This document shows, one piece after another, positions 35,101 through 43,879 of a DNA stretch of 64,000 nt (position 1 is the stretch's first letter; each line of letters starts with the position of its first letter). The translations under genes and the position numbers were made by a program. Origin of the DNA: Verrucomicrobiaceae bacterium. GTDB taxonomy: Bacteria > Verrucomicrobiota > Verrucomicrobiia > Verrucomicrobiales > Verrucomicrobiaceae. The notes under the pieces are model-generated. The model did no database searches and had not been told where the DNA came from. It saw only the letters and a program-made list of their open reading frames with translations. The stretch lies in NCBI GenBank assembly GCA_027489965.1, contig JAIXZA010000010.1:26954-90953 (forward strand), in the 5' to 3' direction.

Positions 35101-35697
35101 CCAAGTGAAGCTGTTGACGAGTTCGTGGGTGTCTTCGCGGCCGAATCCGGTCAAACAGACACGCCAGGCGTCTGGTTTGTCATCGCCATCGTCATCGCGG
35201 AAGTGGAGGAGGTGCGGTTGCTGACCGATGTAGATGCCGTTGTCACCGCAAAGAATGGCGGAGGCTAGATTGAGACCTTCGACGAAGACGGTGCGTTTAT
35301 CAGCTTCGCCGTTGTTATCGGTGTCTTCGAGGATGATCACGCGGTCGCGCGGAATTTTGTCACCGGTTTTTGGCAGCGGATGGTATTGATCATCTTTGGC
35401 TTCACCGCCAAAAGGCGCAGGTAATTCAGAACCTTCGGGGTATTCATACGCCTCCACGACCCACAAGCGCCCCCGATGATCCCAAGTCATGGCGACGGGA
35501 TTCTGCACCATCGGCTCATGGGCAAAGCAGCGGACCTCGTAGCCCTCCGGCACACTCATTTTTGCGCGGGCTTCTTCCGGCGTGGGGCAGATCGAAGAGG
35601 CTGGAGCGCGTTCACCTTCGATCTCTTTTCCTGCGGAATGGAGAGAGGATGAAAAAGCTACTGTGATTAGCAGGCTAAAAGCGATTCGGTGTGTCAT
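32113..35697 (-). CDS. PVC-type haem-binding membrane-bound dehydrogenase with HEAT repeats
   Basis: 1194 residues. Signal peptide MTHRIAFSLLITVAFSSSLHS; a beta-propeller dehydrogenase domain about 50-430 (VRCFAHEPMVQNPVAMTWDH, RGRLWVVEAYEYPEG, DGWLYMTHGVFTNSKVRR, GCDYDAAGNFFVSACVIDHF); HEAT-like repeats about 450-870; a cytochrome c domain with CMVCH at 905-909, CHEFHGGGQKVGPDL and the typical DPNQIIGNGYENFTVSTKDG strand; and a C-terminal beta domain (about 1090-1190). This protein class is specific to Planctomycetota and Verrucomicrobiota and oxidises sugars or alcohols in the periplasm, passing electrons to the haem. The ATG at 35697 starts the signal peptide. No motif appears damaged. Confidence 0.93.
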   Translation of the reverse strand: MTHRIAFSLLITVAFSSSLHSAGKEIEGERAPASSICPTPEEARAKMSVPEGYEVRCFAHEPMVQNPVAMTWDHRGRLWVVEAYEYPEGSELPAPFGGEAKDDQYHPLPKTGDKIPRDRVIILEDTDNNGEADKRTVFVEGLNLASAILCGDNGIYIGQQPHLLHFRDDDGDDKPDAWRVCLTGFGREDTHELVNSFTWGPDGWLYMTHGVFTNSKVRRPGKPESEGFKFDAGIGRARPMSRDKEAKWEFEVFADGTSNPWGCDYDAAGNFFVSACVIDHFFHMAPGGIYVRQGGAPENPYSYELLPSIVKHKHFRAAYAGIQIYQGGRYPADTNGHAFIGNIHDNAIHEEVLTPVGATFKCEPRRDFLRANDGWFRPVSTQTGPDGFLWVMDWCDKYPCYQNAKANPEGVDRERGRIWRVVVQDDQSKATRSQTDLNLKKLATADLVKTLEHPNNWMRRMARRMLVERIEPHLHKDLASVFTNETMETAARLEAVWCLLSRYEADYHALKSLLGSDSVPLLSWVARSWGEMGINRPPFIGLARHPDVVVRFNVAVALRQRYASSRLTTQRDPRPDPEDDGDAGAALLALLMTSKADDDRLLSFATWSCIEPSIGREPSTSFGEAASLVFSDTIDSGPLSRVLSHKAMRRLCDTQKAENLDLAVEFCDKIAAHDILLAHALDGLVKGQEGGVIKPVKDVSASLTKWRSSQNADVRKHAQTLAVLWGDEAAVKEMIVALNDASKPEKDRIAVMQSLRKVKTDTVKEGLKPLLAPNTSTTLGVAAIRAAADLGGDDFIAPLITQAASKDANIRVAALEALSSRTTWTKAMLEAIAEGQVGASGFPAPVRRALATSKDKALRDLAFKVLGAWQDSSEDVKSLIAAKKQACLTGEPDLANGKLIFTGTCMVCHEFHGGGQKVGPDLIGSGRSNLDAILANVIDPNQIIGNGYENFTVSTKDGRTLAGRVVEDTPSHVKLLGAGGASQIVPRDQIATLTNTKQSLMPMGFGALPDAMFRDLIWYILAPPEEGPLTKAKKDLLIKGVETGEPTKPKGTNWRAIDWESVSLWNPDWKVSAPDFERTPVKFAEYHGKTNVLMMHPFPDKKTPASLERKVKIEAGKTKLKFNVAADDRGDWKLKVLANGQEIKTLIVDHEKPRWKSVEINLANFDGQEITLSLEAHANGWYMEFAYWQGITQE

Positions 35698-35780
35698 TGA
35701 TATCCAGATAGTACAGTGTTTGGTGATTGAACTAACAGACATATTTTGAGCTGAATCGGTCGCCACAGTTTTCAGACACA

Positions 35781-35816
35781 AAAAACCCTGCCTTGATCAG
35801 ATCAGGCAGGGTTTTT
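35781..35816 (-). terminator. Rho-independent terminator (bidirectional form)
   Basis: AAAAACCCTGCCT (35781-35793) pairs perfectly with AGGCAGGGTTTTT (35804-35816) around a 10-base loop, giving a T-run on both strands. It sits 17 bases after the end of the lipoprotein gene at 35834-36637 (minus) and insulates the dehydrogenase gene. Confidence 0.88.
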
Positions 35817-35833
35817 GAAAATGAAGTCAGGGA

Positions 35834-36637
35834 CTACTGTGGCGGAACGCGGAAAAGCTTACCTGTGTAGGGGCATTTCACTTCCATGCCTGTTGGCAGG
35901 CCCGTGACATCGACCAATTGATGCTTAGCAGCAAAGGGACTATTCACAAAACCAGCACGACCGGGAATGGAAGAACCATACGGGAGATCTGCAGCTGGAG
36001 TTGATGCCGGTGGTGGAGTTGGCGCAGGCGTCGGCTCGAGTTTAGGCTCAGGCGTTGGCTTGGTCATGGCCGCGACGTTGCTATTGACTTCAGGGGCCGG
36101 AGTGGAGCGTGGTTCTGGGCGTGATTGCGGCTCAGGTTCAGAAGTTGTTGGGGTCACACGTGGCGTGCTATTCACCCGTGGTTTAGGTGTGCTGGCGACG
36201 CTACTGGAAGATCTGGCAGCTCCACCGGGAACAATGAAAGGCTTCTGTGTGTAAGGGCATACAACGCGTGAGCCACTGCTCATGCCACGGACATCGACCA
36301 GACGACCTGGAGTGGTATAGGGACTGCGTACGTAACCTGGAAGATCAGATACAGCTTTGGCAATGGGTAGATCATTGCCAAGCTGTGATGGCGGAGGTGT
36401 GTCCGTGCGACTCTGAGCTGTAACAGCTTGAACAGGCGTGCTGCTGCGACGACCTGCAATCGCTTGGGTGGAAGACGAGCGCGTTAGCGGCGCGCCACTT
36501 TCGTTCATGTAATAAGTGATCAAGCCACGCGAGCGGATTTCATTCCAAGCTTCCCGTGGGGGGGCCTGGCATGAAACAGCAACGAAGGCGGTGAGGCCGA
36601 TGAGTGACAAACGGAGGGTCGTTGGTGAGGGTGTCAT
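35834..36637 (-). CDS. Lipoprotein with two copies of a novel CPYT motif domain
   Basis: 267 residues. Lipobox signal [14 protein letters not shown] (cysteine at about 23). Two related ~40-residue domains flank a proline/threonine/serine-rich linker: [20 protein letters not shown] with [16 protein letters not shown], and [20 protein letters not shown] with [16 protein letters not shown] at the C-terminus. The shared pattern is SP(Y/F)-x5-LVDV-x-G-x(3-4)-G-x-x-V-x-CPYT-x-K-x-F-x-VP. I do not recognise a named family. The linker (about 140-220) is rich in PEP/TPAP repeats, typical of a cell-wall-spanning tether. Transcribed alone and ended by the terminator at 35781-35816. Confidence 0.75.
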   Translation of the reverse strand: MTPSPTTLRLSLIGLTAFVAVSCQAPPREAWNEIRSRGLITYYMNESGAPLTRSSSTQAIAGRRSSTPVQAVTAQSRTDTPPPSQLGNDLPIAKAVSDLPGYVRSPYTTPGRLVDVRGMSSGSRVVCPYTQKPFIVPGGAARSSSSVASTPKPRVNSTPRVTPTTSEPEPQSRPEPRSTPAPEVNSNVAAMTKPTPEPKLEPTPAPTPPPASTPAADLPYGSSIPGRAGFVNSPFAAKHQLVDVTGLPTGMEVKCPYTGKLFRVPPQ

Positions 36638-36799
36638 GACTTGAGCGAGGTTTTTTTAATATTCGCATTCCCATTTTAGTGAACTTTTTTGTTTTTGCAA
36701 CAACAATGAGTTTAGGATCTAGAATAACAGCTTTATTATTCACTTTAATTAGATTTATCATAGCTTGGCGATTCTGATTTTTTAGTCCATGAAAGAGCT

Positions 36800-37240
36800 A
36801 TGCAATGGAAAGTCATCACTGTGGGCAAGCCTGCGCTTCCTTGGGCCAAAGCGGCTCTGGAAGATTATTTATACCGTTTGAAACGAGTCACTCGTATTGA
36901 GCATGTTGTGATTAAAGAGGGACCCCGAGATCAGGTGGAAGTTCAGCTTCTGAATGCGAGTGAAGGAAGTCTGCGAATCATTCTGGATGAACGCGGAAAG
37001 GCTCGTCGCAGTTTGGAATTAGCGCAATGGATCGAGCAACACGATTTGCGTGGAACCAAGCGTGCCAGTCTCATCATTGGCGGAGCAGAGGGTCATTCGG
37101 CAAAGTTTCGTGAACAAGCCGATGAATGCTGGACACTCTCTAGCTACACGCTTCAGCATGAGATAGCTTTGGTCGTTTTGGCTGAGCAGATCTATCGAGC
37201 TTACACGATCATGAGAAAGGAGCCCTACCATCGCGAATGA
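36800..37240 (+). CDS. rlmH: 23S rRNA (pseudouridine1915-N3)-methyltransferase RlmH
   Basis: 146 residues, the usual length. SPOUT-fold methyltransferase that methylates pseudouridine 1915 in helix 69 of 23S rRNA on the assembled ribosome using S-adenosylmethionine. Seen: N-terminal MQWKVITVGKP, the strand RIILDERGKARRSLELAQWI, SLIIGGAEGHS (the glycine-rich SAM-binding knot), and the conserved C-terminal ALVVLAEQIYRAYTIMRKEPYHRE with Y-H-R at the active site. The first gene of the + strand block; the upstream region to 36637 is AT-rich and probably carries divergent promoters. Confidence 0.95.
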   Translation: MQWKVITVGKPALPWAKAALEDYLYRLKRVTRIEHVVIKEGPRDQVEVQLLNASEGSLRIILDERGKARRSLELAQWIEQHDLRGTKRASLIIGGAEGHSAKFREQADECWTLSSYTLQHEIALVVLAEQIYRAYTIMRKEPYHRE

Positions 37241-37362
37241 AGAAAGCGTCAGGCAATTCGAATTGTCTAAACTGAGACGCAAATCTGTCGGGTTTCTCCT
37301 TGTTGAGATGTTAAGGTTGCTTTATATTTTAAAAAGTTTCAGTTTTGACCCTCTGGTCTCTC

Positions 37363-40311
37363 ATGTCTTCATCTATCCTAAAAAACGTGATCCAACCACG
37401 CAACACGCCATCTTCCATTCCTAGATCGGGCGCGGATGATATGGGCAATCTTCATGAGCCTTCTCATGACATGGAACTGATCCTGGGCGTGCTCGTCGAG
37501 AATGCGCCAGTCTCTATGGCGATGTTTGATAAACACATGCGCTATTTATTAGCGAATCGCGCTTGGACGGATGAATTTGGACTCGCAGGTATTGAGCCAC
37601 TCATTGGCCGCAGTCAGTATGAGGTCTTTCCTGGACTGCACCCCGGGTGGAGGCAGGTCTATGAGCGGGCGCTTCAGGGACATGTGATCCGCAGTGAACA
37701 TGATGCTCTCTCAGGGCCTGATGGTGTGCGCATCATTTACCGCTGGGAAGTACGCCCATGGCGCAGGCAAGTGGATGCTTCTGTGGGTGGGCTAATGGTC
37801 ACTTGTGAACGATTTGGCCAAAGCAAACAAAGCGGATCCGATCTTGCAGATGGAAACTCTGAAACACAGGCAACCGCGAGTAGCCAGATGGCCGATTGTT
37901 CCCTGCCCATGGTGCTGATCGATGCTCACGGCGTGGTACACGCAGCGAACAGCGCAGCCTCACGGCTCTGTTTGGCCAAAGGCCTACAGGAAGGCGAATC
38001 AGTTTTTTGGGATGTTTTTGGCGAAGGCAACGAATCGCAGACGCTGAAAGTGCAACTTCTGGAATTTTTTGAAAATCTGGGCGAAAGCACAGAATCATGT
38101 GTTTTAACCCTACGTGAAACAGCTTTGCCCTCGATCTGGGCCGCCGCCAATGGGGCTGGCGTGTCCCGTCCTAGTCGTTGGTTGATCGCCAAAGTTAAAT
38201 CACATCAAAAATCGCCACGCTTTACAGCTGTGGCCTTACCAGCAGAGGCCGCACCACGAGTGGCGTTGGCCCCGGTGAATTTGCCGGCTATCGCCAGTGC
38301 CGTCGCCACGATTGCGCAGCCGCCTTCTCAGGAAGGTCTGACTAACAGTTTAGAGCTGCGTCGTCTGCAAGACGATCTTTCCCGCGCTAAACAGGAACTG
38401 CGAACGCTGCATGAGGCTGAGCGCACTTTTTCTCAACGTGAAGCACGGGCAAAGCAGTATCTAGAGGTGCTGCCCTGCGGTGTTTTGGTTTTAGACGAAC
38501 TCGGCACACCGGTTTATCAAAATGAGCCCCTGGCCAAACTACTAGGCCGCCCATTACGCGGAGATGAAACGGTGGAGCAGTGGTTAGCTGCCGCCTGCCC
38601 GAGTGATCATCATCGCGAAAATGTCGCCTCTCTTTGGCGTGAAGATGTGTGGCGGCGTCAATTAACCCGCACCTTCTCTTTAGCCACAGCAGATGGCCTG
38701 CTAAAGGAGCTTGAGTTTCAGCCCATGAGCCTGCCCGGGGGTGGTCTGCTGATTAGCATACTGGATTCCACAGAAAAATGCCGCCATGAAGAACAGTTGC
38801 GAGCCACCGAGGCTAAATTCCGCACCTTACTTCAGGAAGCGCCGATGCCAGTCGTGCTGATGGATAAGACCGGTGCAGTCTTTGAAGTCAATCATCGCGC
38901 AGAGATCTTGCTGGGACATCCGAAAAACGAGCTGCGCCGCTACCCATTAGATGCCTGGCTAGAACCCGAAAGCGGCCAGAGCCGACGGGATCTCGTGCGT
39001 CAAATGCAGGACGAAGGCCAGCGCACGGCTGAATTAGAAGTGAACGTGAAGCAGGCAGACGGCGCTCCTGTCAGCGCTCACTTGCACCTAGCTCAGGTCA
39101 CGGATTCGGAGGGCGAGCCCCACTGCACGATTCATTTCTTTGAGCAAAGTCCTGTCGCCCAGCCCATCCAGTGGGTCGAGAACGACATCGTTGCAGAAGC
39201 AGCAATTCGAGAAGAAGCAGTCACCATGATGCCTGTGACCACAGTCACAGAAACGCTTCTCTTTAAAACCAATGTCAATGGACGCATTAAAGAGTGCACT
39301 GAGCGTGGATTGGTGCTGCTAGGGTTGACGGCGGAAGAAGCCGAAGGTCGGCCTCTGCATCAGCACTTCCGCCCTTCAGATGCCAGCGGTTTTTACGCTG
39401 AAATGGCTGAATTGGCAGAGACCCCAGATCAAGTTGTCGAAACGATCTGCTATCATCAATCAGGGGCGCGCCAGTCCTGTCAGTTTAAAGTCAGTCCACG
39501 TGGTAATGGCGGCTTTGATTTCGAAGTGACCGAGTGGGCTGAAGTGCAGAGCGAAGTGCCTGTCTCTCAACCAATTGCGGAAAAAACCGCGCCGCAGGAA
39601 GAGACTGAGGCAGCCTCTATCAAAATCACAGCGCCCCAGCCAGCCTCGCCGGGGCTGGGCGTGGTGCCCTGGGCCATGATCAATCTACCGCGTGAAAAGC
39701 TGCTGCTTTCGGAAACGCATCATCGCATTAAAAATCATCTCCAGATCATCTCCAGCCTACTGAATCTGGAGTCAAACTCCACTAGCGACGTCTCCGCACG
39801 CAATGCTCTGCGCTCCAGTCAGAATCGAGTGCGGTCGATCGCCGATCTCCATCAGCATCTGTATGAGATCGCCGTCGGCACCTCCGAAGGTTTCAATGAG
39901 TTTGCCGAAGGCCTGCTGGGACATCTCCGCGATTGCTACCAAATAACGCTCGATCAAGTGGACGTTCAGTTTGATCTCCAAGCAGGGGAAATCCAGCAGG
40001 AGTGGCTGATGCCTTTGGCGCTCACACTGAATGAAACCCTATCCAACTGCTTTGAACATGCTTTCCCAGACGGACGTCAGGGATTGGTCAGAGCTTCTCT
40101 AACCTTCAAAGATCAGCAGGGAGAATTAGTCGTTACCGACAATGGCGCCGGCATCCCTGATGATCTGCGCCCAGGCAGCGGCTCTGGGTTGGGCTTAAAA
40201 ATACTCACAGTTTTTGCCGAACAGATGCGCGGGCAGCTCATTCTGGGTCGGAGTGATTCGGGCGGGACCGAAATAAGTTTGCGATTTCCTATAGCATATG
40301 CTGATATTTAG
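37363..40311 (+). CDS. Multi-PAS sensor histidine kinase (HisKA_2 type)
   Basis: 982 residues, no membrane segments. PAS-like domains at about 35-150, 170-290, 370-470, 480-590 and 640-740 (for example FRTLLQEAPMPVVLMDKTGA, VFEVNHRAEILLGHP), with a coiled-coil helix SLELRRLQDDLSRAKQELRT between the second and third. The kinase core has the HisKA_2 H-box SETHHRIKNHLQIISSLLNL, where the histidine is followed by R-x-K-N, then the ATPase N-box LTLNETLSNCFEHAF, DNGAGIPDD and GSGLGLKIL. A cytoplasmic sensor. The ATG at 37363 is chosen over a TTG at 37345. The next gene, 26 bases on, starts with a receiver domain, so phosphotransfer between them is likely. Confidence 0.92.
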   Translation: MSSSILKNVIQPRNTPSSIPRSGADDMGNLHEPSHDMELILGVLVENAPVSMAMFDKHMRYLLANRAWTDEFGLAGIEPLIGRSQYEVFPGLHPGWRQVYERALQGHVIRSEHDALSGPDGVRIIYRWEVRPWRRQVDASVGGLMVTCERFGQSKQSGSDLADGNSETQATASSQMADCSLPMVLIDAHGVVHAANSAASRLCLAKGLQEGESVFWDVFGEGNESQTLKVQLLEFFENLGESTESCVLTLRETALPSIWAAANGAGVSRPSRWLIAKVKSHQKSPRFTAVALPAEAAPRVALAPVNLPAIASAVATIAQPPSQEGLTNSLELRRLQDDLSRAKQELRTLHEAERTFSQREARAKQYLEVLPCGVLVLDELGTPVYQNEPLAKLLGRPLRGDETVEQWLAAACPSDHHRENVASLWREDVWRRQLTRTFSLATADGLLKELEFQPMSLPGGGLLISILDSTEKCRHEEQLRATEAKFRTLLQEAPMPVVLMDKTGAVFEVNHRAEILLGHPKNELRRYPLDAWLEPESGQSRRDLVRQMQDEGQRTAELEVNVKQADGAPVSAHLHLAQVTDSEGEPHCTIHFFEQSPVAQPIQWVENDIVAEAAIREEAVTMMPVTTVTETLLFKTNVNGRIKECTERGLVLLGLTAEEAEGRPLHQHFRPSDASGFYAEMAELAETPDQVVETICYHQSGARQSCQFKVSPRGNGGFDFEVTEWAEVQSEVPVSQPIAEKTAPQEETEAASIKITAPQPASPGLGVVPWAMINLPREKLLLSETHHRIKNHLQIISSLLNLESNSTSDVSARNALRSSQNRVRSIADLHQHLYEIAVGTSEGFNEFAEGLLGHLRDCYQITLDQVDVQFDLQAGEIQQEWLMPLALTLNETLSNCFEHAFPDGRQGLVRASLTFKDQQGELVVTDNGAGIPDDLRPGSGSGLGLKILTVFAEQMRGQLILGRSDSGGTEISLRFPIAYADI

Positions 40312-40337
40312 AGCTAGCTTGGTTTTGCTAACTCCAA

Positions 40338-42647
40338 ATGACAGGTTTTGATCGACTCCGCATCCTAATCGTCGAGAACGAAGGGCTGGTAGGCTGTGAT
40401 ATGGCCTCCTGCTTGAACGATCTCGGCTACCGTGTCGTTGGCACCTGTGCCAGCGGTGAGGAGGCGTTGAAGAGTTATGAGGAACTCCGCCCCGACCTTG
40501 TCCTCATGGACGTGCATGTGGACGGCAGCATCGATGGGATTGAAACCGCACGGCAGTTGCAGCTGCGTGGCCCTGTCGCCATTGTCTATGTCACCGCCTG
40601 CGCCGATCTGGAGACGGTGAATCGCGCCAGAGAAACTCGTCCTCAAGGTTACTTGCTGAAGCCATTCAGTCATGACGAGCTGCGTCTCACGGTCGAGATC
40701 GCTGCCAATCGCATCCAGGAAGAGCAGAGTCGCCGCCGCCGAGAGCAGAGCTATTTTGAGACTTTTGAAAGCTTAGCCGATGGTGTCATCGCAGCGGATC
40801 TGGCCGGTGTCATCATTTTCATGAATCCTGCTGCGGCCCGCATCACAGGCTGGGAGCAGAAAGACGTGGTCAACCGCACGCTGCATGAAGTTTTCCGCAT
40901 CTATGCGGCCAGTGGAGAGCCTGCTAATGTCGAGCTCGCTACGCCAAGTCAGCCTGCGCAAGAACGCACGGTGTGGCTCACCACACGCCACGGTGCACGC
41001 TTGCCCATTCAGGATCGCAGCACGCCGCTTCGCGATCAAAGTGGGCAGCTTACAGGCGTCGTTATTCTTTTCCGGGCACAATCCCCTGAAGCCTTAGCTC
41101 AGTCGGACACCCTGACCAGCCCCGCTGACGCCACTGCTCAAGCCCCATTGGTCGATGTCGTCGAGAGCATTTCTGATCCACTCGTTGCATTGGATGGACG
41201 CTGGCGTCTGATTTATGCCAATGCCAGTGCCCAGCATCTCTTTGAGCGTGGGCCTGAGAAACTCCTGGGGGCCAATCTTTGGGATCTCCTGCCTGCGGCG
41301 ACCAAAGAAACTCACTACGAAGCCTTTGCGCATGCCATGCTGCATCGTGAGCCGGTCAGCCGTGAGTTGTTCTTTGAAGAAAAGCACGTCTGGCTCGAAC
41401 TGCGCGGCTATCCCTTCGCTGAAGGTCTCTTGATTTTGTGGCAGGATATCACCTCAAAGCGTGAGGAGGCTGAGCGGAAGCACCGCTTGGATCGCTTGGA
41501 ATCACTTGGCCTTCTGGCTCGTGGCTTTGCGCATGAGTTCAATAACTTGCTGACCGTTCTACTGGGTAATCTTTCGCTGGCAGAAATGCGCCTGCGTTCC
41601 GCCATTCAGTTGCCTGAGCTTCATGCAGCCAAGCAGGCTACCCTTCAGGCCCAGGGACTTGTGCAGCAACTCCTCACCTTTGCACGCGGCGGCGCACCGA
41701 TTAAACGGCCAACGAATTTTGGTGAAATGGTGGAACAATTCTTCCAGCATCACACTCGCGCCACACGAATCGAGTATCGGCTAGAAGTCTCGCCTCACTT
41801 ACCCACCGTCGCGGTCGATCCAGCGCAGATCCGTCGTCTGTTGGCCAATCTCGTTCGCAATGCTGAGCAAGCGCAGCCAGAGGGTGGCGTCATCACGGTG
41901 CGCTGCTATGCACCTGACGCCGGAGAAATGTTCCCCCATGATGCCACCAGTGATCCAGCCGATCCGCCTCTAGGCATCGTCATTGAGGTGCATGATCGCG
42001 GAGAAGGCATTCTACCAGACAATCTACCACACATTTTCGAGCCGTATTTCAGCACCCGAAAAGCTGAAAATGCCACAGGCCTCGGACTGACCGTCTGTGA
42101 ATCCATCGCCAAGGCCCATGGCGGTTCTCTTTCCGTCCGCAGTGAGTCAGGGAAAGGCACCAGCGTACGCTTTTATCTACCCGTCGATGCCGATGGTGAG
42201 GAAGTGGATGCCATGGGACTTAGCCGCGCCTTTGAAACGGCGCCGCAAACAGCCGCCACACGCATCCTTGTTTTAGAAGACGATCCGTTGGTCAGAAATT
42301 TGATTGTCAGAAACCTCAGCAGCCAAGGCTACGAAATCACCGAGACGGCTGAAGGCAGCGAGACCATCCGCGTGTATCAGGAATCCCTGCACGCAGGCCG
42401 CCGCTTTGATCTTGTCATCCTGGACCTTTCCATCCCCAATGGCATGGGTGGCGTCCGCACCATGGAGCGCCTGCGTCAGATCGACCCCGAGGTCACCGCC
42501 ATCGTCTCCAGCGGCTATTCAGACGACCCCGTCATGGCCAAGCCAGCGTCGTATGGTTTTGCGGCCGTTTTGCCTAAACCCTATGAACCCGCGGACATGC
42601 TGCGCTTGGTGAAAAGCGTCATCACGGCACGATCCGTCGGCAAGTAG
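40338..42647 (+). CDS. Hybrid response regulator/sensor kinase (REC-PAS-PAS-HisKA-HATPase-REC)
   Basis: 769 residues. N-terminal receiver about 8-125 with LILIVENEG-type start (RILIVENEGLVGCD), phospho-acceptor in LVLMDVHVDG and the K of LLKPFS; PAS domains about 140-245 and 275-375; HisKA H-box LLARGFAHEFNNLLTVLLGN; HATPase with LVRNAEQAQPEGGVI, HDRGEGI and GLGLTVCESIAKAHGG; C-terminal receiver about 637-765 with ILVLEDDPLVRNL, VILDLSIPNGMGG and LPKPYEP. All phosphorylation residues are present. The gene probably forms an operon with the upstream PAS kinase, which could phosphorylate the N-terminal receiver. No DNA-binding output is encoded. Confidence 0.93.
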   Translation: MTGFDRLRILIVENEGLVGCDMASCLNDLGYRVVGTCASGEEALKSYEELRPDLVLMDVHVDGSIDGIETARQLQLRGPVAIVYVTACADLETVNRARETRPQGYLLKPFSHDELRLTVEIAANRIQEEQSRRRREQSYFETFESLADGVIAADLAGVIIFMNPAAARITGWEQKDVVNRTLHEVFRIYAASGEPANVELATPSQPAQERTVWLTTRHGARLPIQDRSTPLRDQSGQLTGVVILFRAQSPEALAQSDTLTSPADATAQAPLVDVVESISDPLVALDGRWRLIYANASAQHLFERGPEKLLGANLWDLLPAATKETHYEAFAHAMLHREPVSRELFFEEKHVWLELRGYPFAEGLLILWQDITSKREEAERKHRLDRLESLGLLARGFAHEFNNLLTVLLGNLSLAEMRLRSAIQLPELHAAKQATLQAQGLVQQLLTFARGGAPIKRPTNFGEMVEQFFQHHTRATRIEYRLEVSPHLPTVAVDPAQIRRLLANLVRNAEQAQPEGGVITVRCYAPDAGEMFPHDATSDPADPPLGIVIEVHDRGEGILPDNLPHIFEPYFSTRKAENATGLGLTVCESIAKAHGGSLSVRSESGKGTSVRFYLPVDADGEEVDAMGLSRAFETAPQTAATRILVLEDDPLVRNLIVRNLSSQGYEITETAEGSETIRVYQESLHAGRRFDLVILDLSIPNGMGGVRTMERLRQIDPEVTAIVSSGYSDDPVMAKPASYGFAAVLPKPYEPADMLRLVKSVITARSVGK

Positions 42648-42988
42648 GCCTTGAGTGGCTTCATTTGATCCGCCTCTTTTTCGTTATCGATGCGTCTGAT
42701 AAGCGAAGATACTCGGTTCTTGGTTTGGGGCTGCTTGGAATTTGAAAAACCATTCTTTCCCCGTTCCAATCTCCCACAGCAATACAGCTAAGGACGAATT
42801 GCAAGAAGTACAAACGGCTCCGTATCGAGGTCGCATTGACAAGGCAGAGAGGTCTCGTTGCCCATACAGAGTGGTTTATTTGAGAGCGAAAAGTGGGCTG
42901 GAAAACCCACAACACTCTAAGCAGGTTAAATCGTTGCAGGCAATTCTTGCGGTTTTGATAAGACCTTCGTAATCTGTCGGCCCTCTAC
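42648..42988. other. Intergenic region, no feature seen
   Basis: 341 bases without a convincing gene, repeat or terminator. It presumably carries the promoter of the epimerase gene, but no strong promoter match is visible. Confidence 0.5.
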
Positions 42989-43843
42989 ATGAAAATTGGC
43001 TTTAATTTACTCCTCTGGACCGGTCACGTGACCGATGAAAACTTCCCTGTCATCGAAAAGCTCAAAGCCGCCGGCTATGACGGCGTCGAGATCCCGATTT
43101 TTGACGTGAGCGATCCATCTCACTTCGCTAAGATCGGCCGAGTTCTCAAAGACAATGGTCTGGAAGCTACCGCCGTGACGGTATTGCCAGATGAAGAGCA
43201 TAACGCCATTAGCCCCGTCGCCGCGAATCGCCAGGGCGCGATTGATCATCTGAAGCGCGTCATTGATTGCGCTCATCAAGCCAGCGTGCAGACCCTGGTC
43301 GGTCCGTATTATCAGGTGCTCGGAAACTTCACTGGCAAGTATCCTAGCGAAACAGAGCTCGACAACGCGGCTGCCGTGCATCGTGCCATCGCGCCTGTGG
43401 CGGAAGCGGCTGGCATGAAGTGCGGTATTGAGGCGCTAAACCGCTTTGAGTCCCATCTGCTCAACACCATGGAGCAAGCCTCCAGCTACGTGAAGCGCGT
43501 CAATCACCCGAACTTCGGCACGATGTATGACACCTTCCACGCGAACATTGAGGAAAAGTGCCCCTTTGCTGCCATCGACACCGTCTTTGCTTCAGGCAAA
43601 CTCAACCACGTCCACATCTCTGAAAATGATCGCGGCACACCAGGGCGCGGCCATATCAACATCACTGAGCAGATTCAGCATCTGAAAAAGATCGGTTATG
43701 ATGGCTGGATGACCATCGAGGCCTTTGGCGGCTCACTTCCTGATCTTGCTGCCGCTACTCGCGTCTGGCGTGATTTCTTCCCCACGACTGAGCAAGTTTA
43801 CCTCGAAGGCATTGAGCTCATCAAAAAATCTTGGAACAGCTAG
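42989..43843 (+). CDS. TIM-barrel sugar epimerase/isomerase (D-tagatose 3-epimerase family)
   Basis: 284 residues, matching ketose 3-epimerases and related isomerases (AP endonuclease 2-like fold). Seen: KIGFNLLLWTGHV at the first strand, YDGVEIPIFDVSD, VGPYYQVLGNFTG, GIEALNRFESHLLNTMEQAS with the metal-binding glutamate, MYDTFHANIEE with the metal-binding aspartate, LNHVHISENDRGTPGRGHI, and GYDGWMTIEAFGGSLPD with the second glutamate. Catalysis is metal-dependent proton transfer at C3. No signal peptide: cytoplasmic. It is followed 36 bases later by a Gfo/Idh/MocA oxidoreductase on the same strand, together suggesting use of a keto-sugar. Confidence 0.88.
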   Translation: MKIGFNLLLWTGHVTDENFPVIEKLKAAGYDGVEIPIFDVSDPSHFAKIGRVLKDNGLEATAVTVLPDEEHNAISPVAANRQGAIDHLKRVIDCAHQASVQTLVGPYYQVLGNFTGKYPSETELDNAAAVHRAIAPVAEAAGMKCGIEALNRFESHLLNTMEQASSYVKRVNHPNFGTMYDTFHANIEEKCPFAAIDTVFASGKLNHVHISENDRGTPGRGHINITEQIQHLKKIGYDGWMTIEAFGGSLPDLAAATRVWRDFFPTTEQVYLEGIELIKKSWNS

Positions 43844-43879
43844 GCCCAAGCCTTCGTTTTAAACGCCCCAGATAATCTT

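Noticed and set aside
34273..35268. Long antisense open frame (331 residues)
   Set aside because: Opposite the PVC dehydrogenase; valine/glycine-rich without motifs, a shadow of a GC-rich gene.
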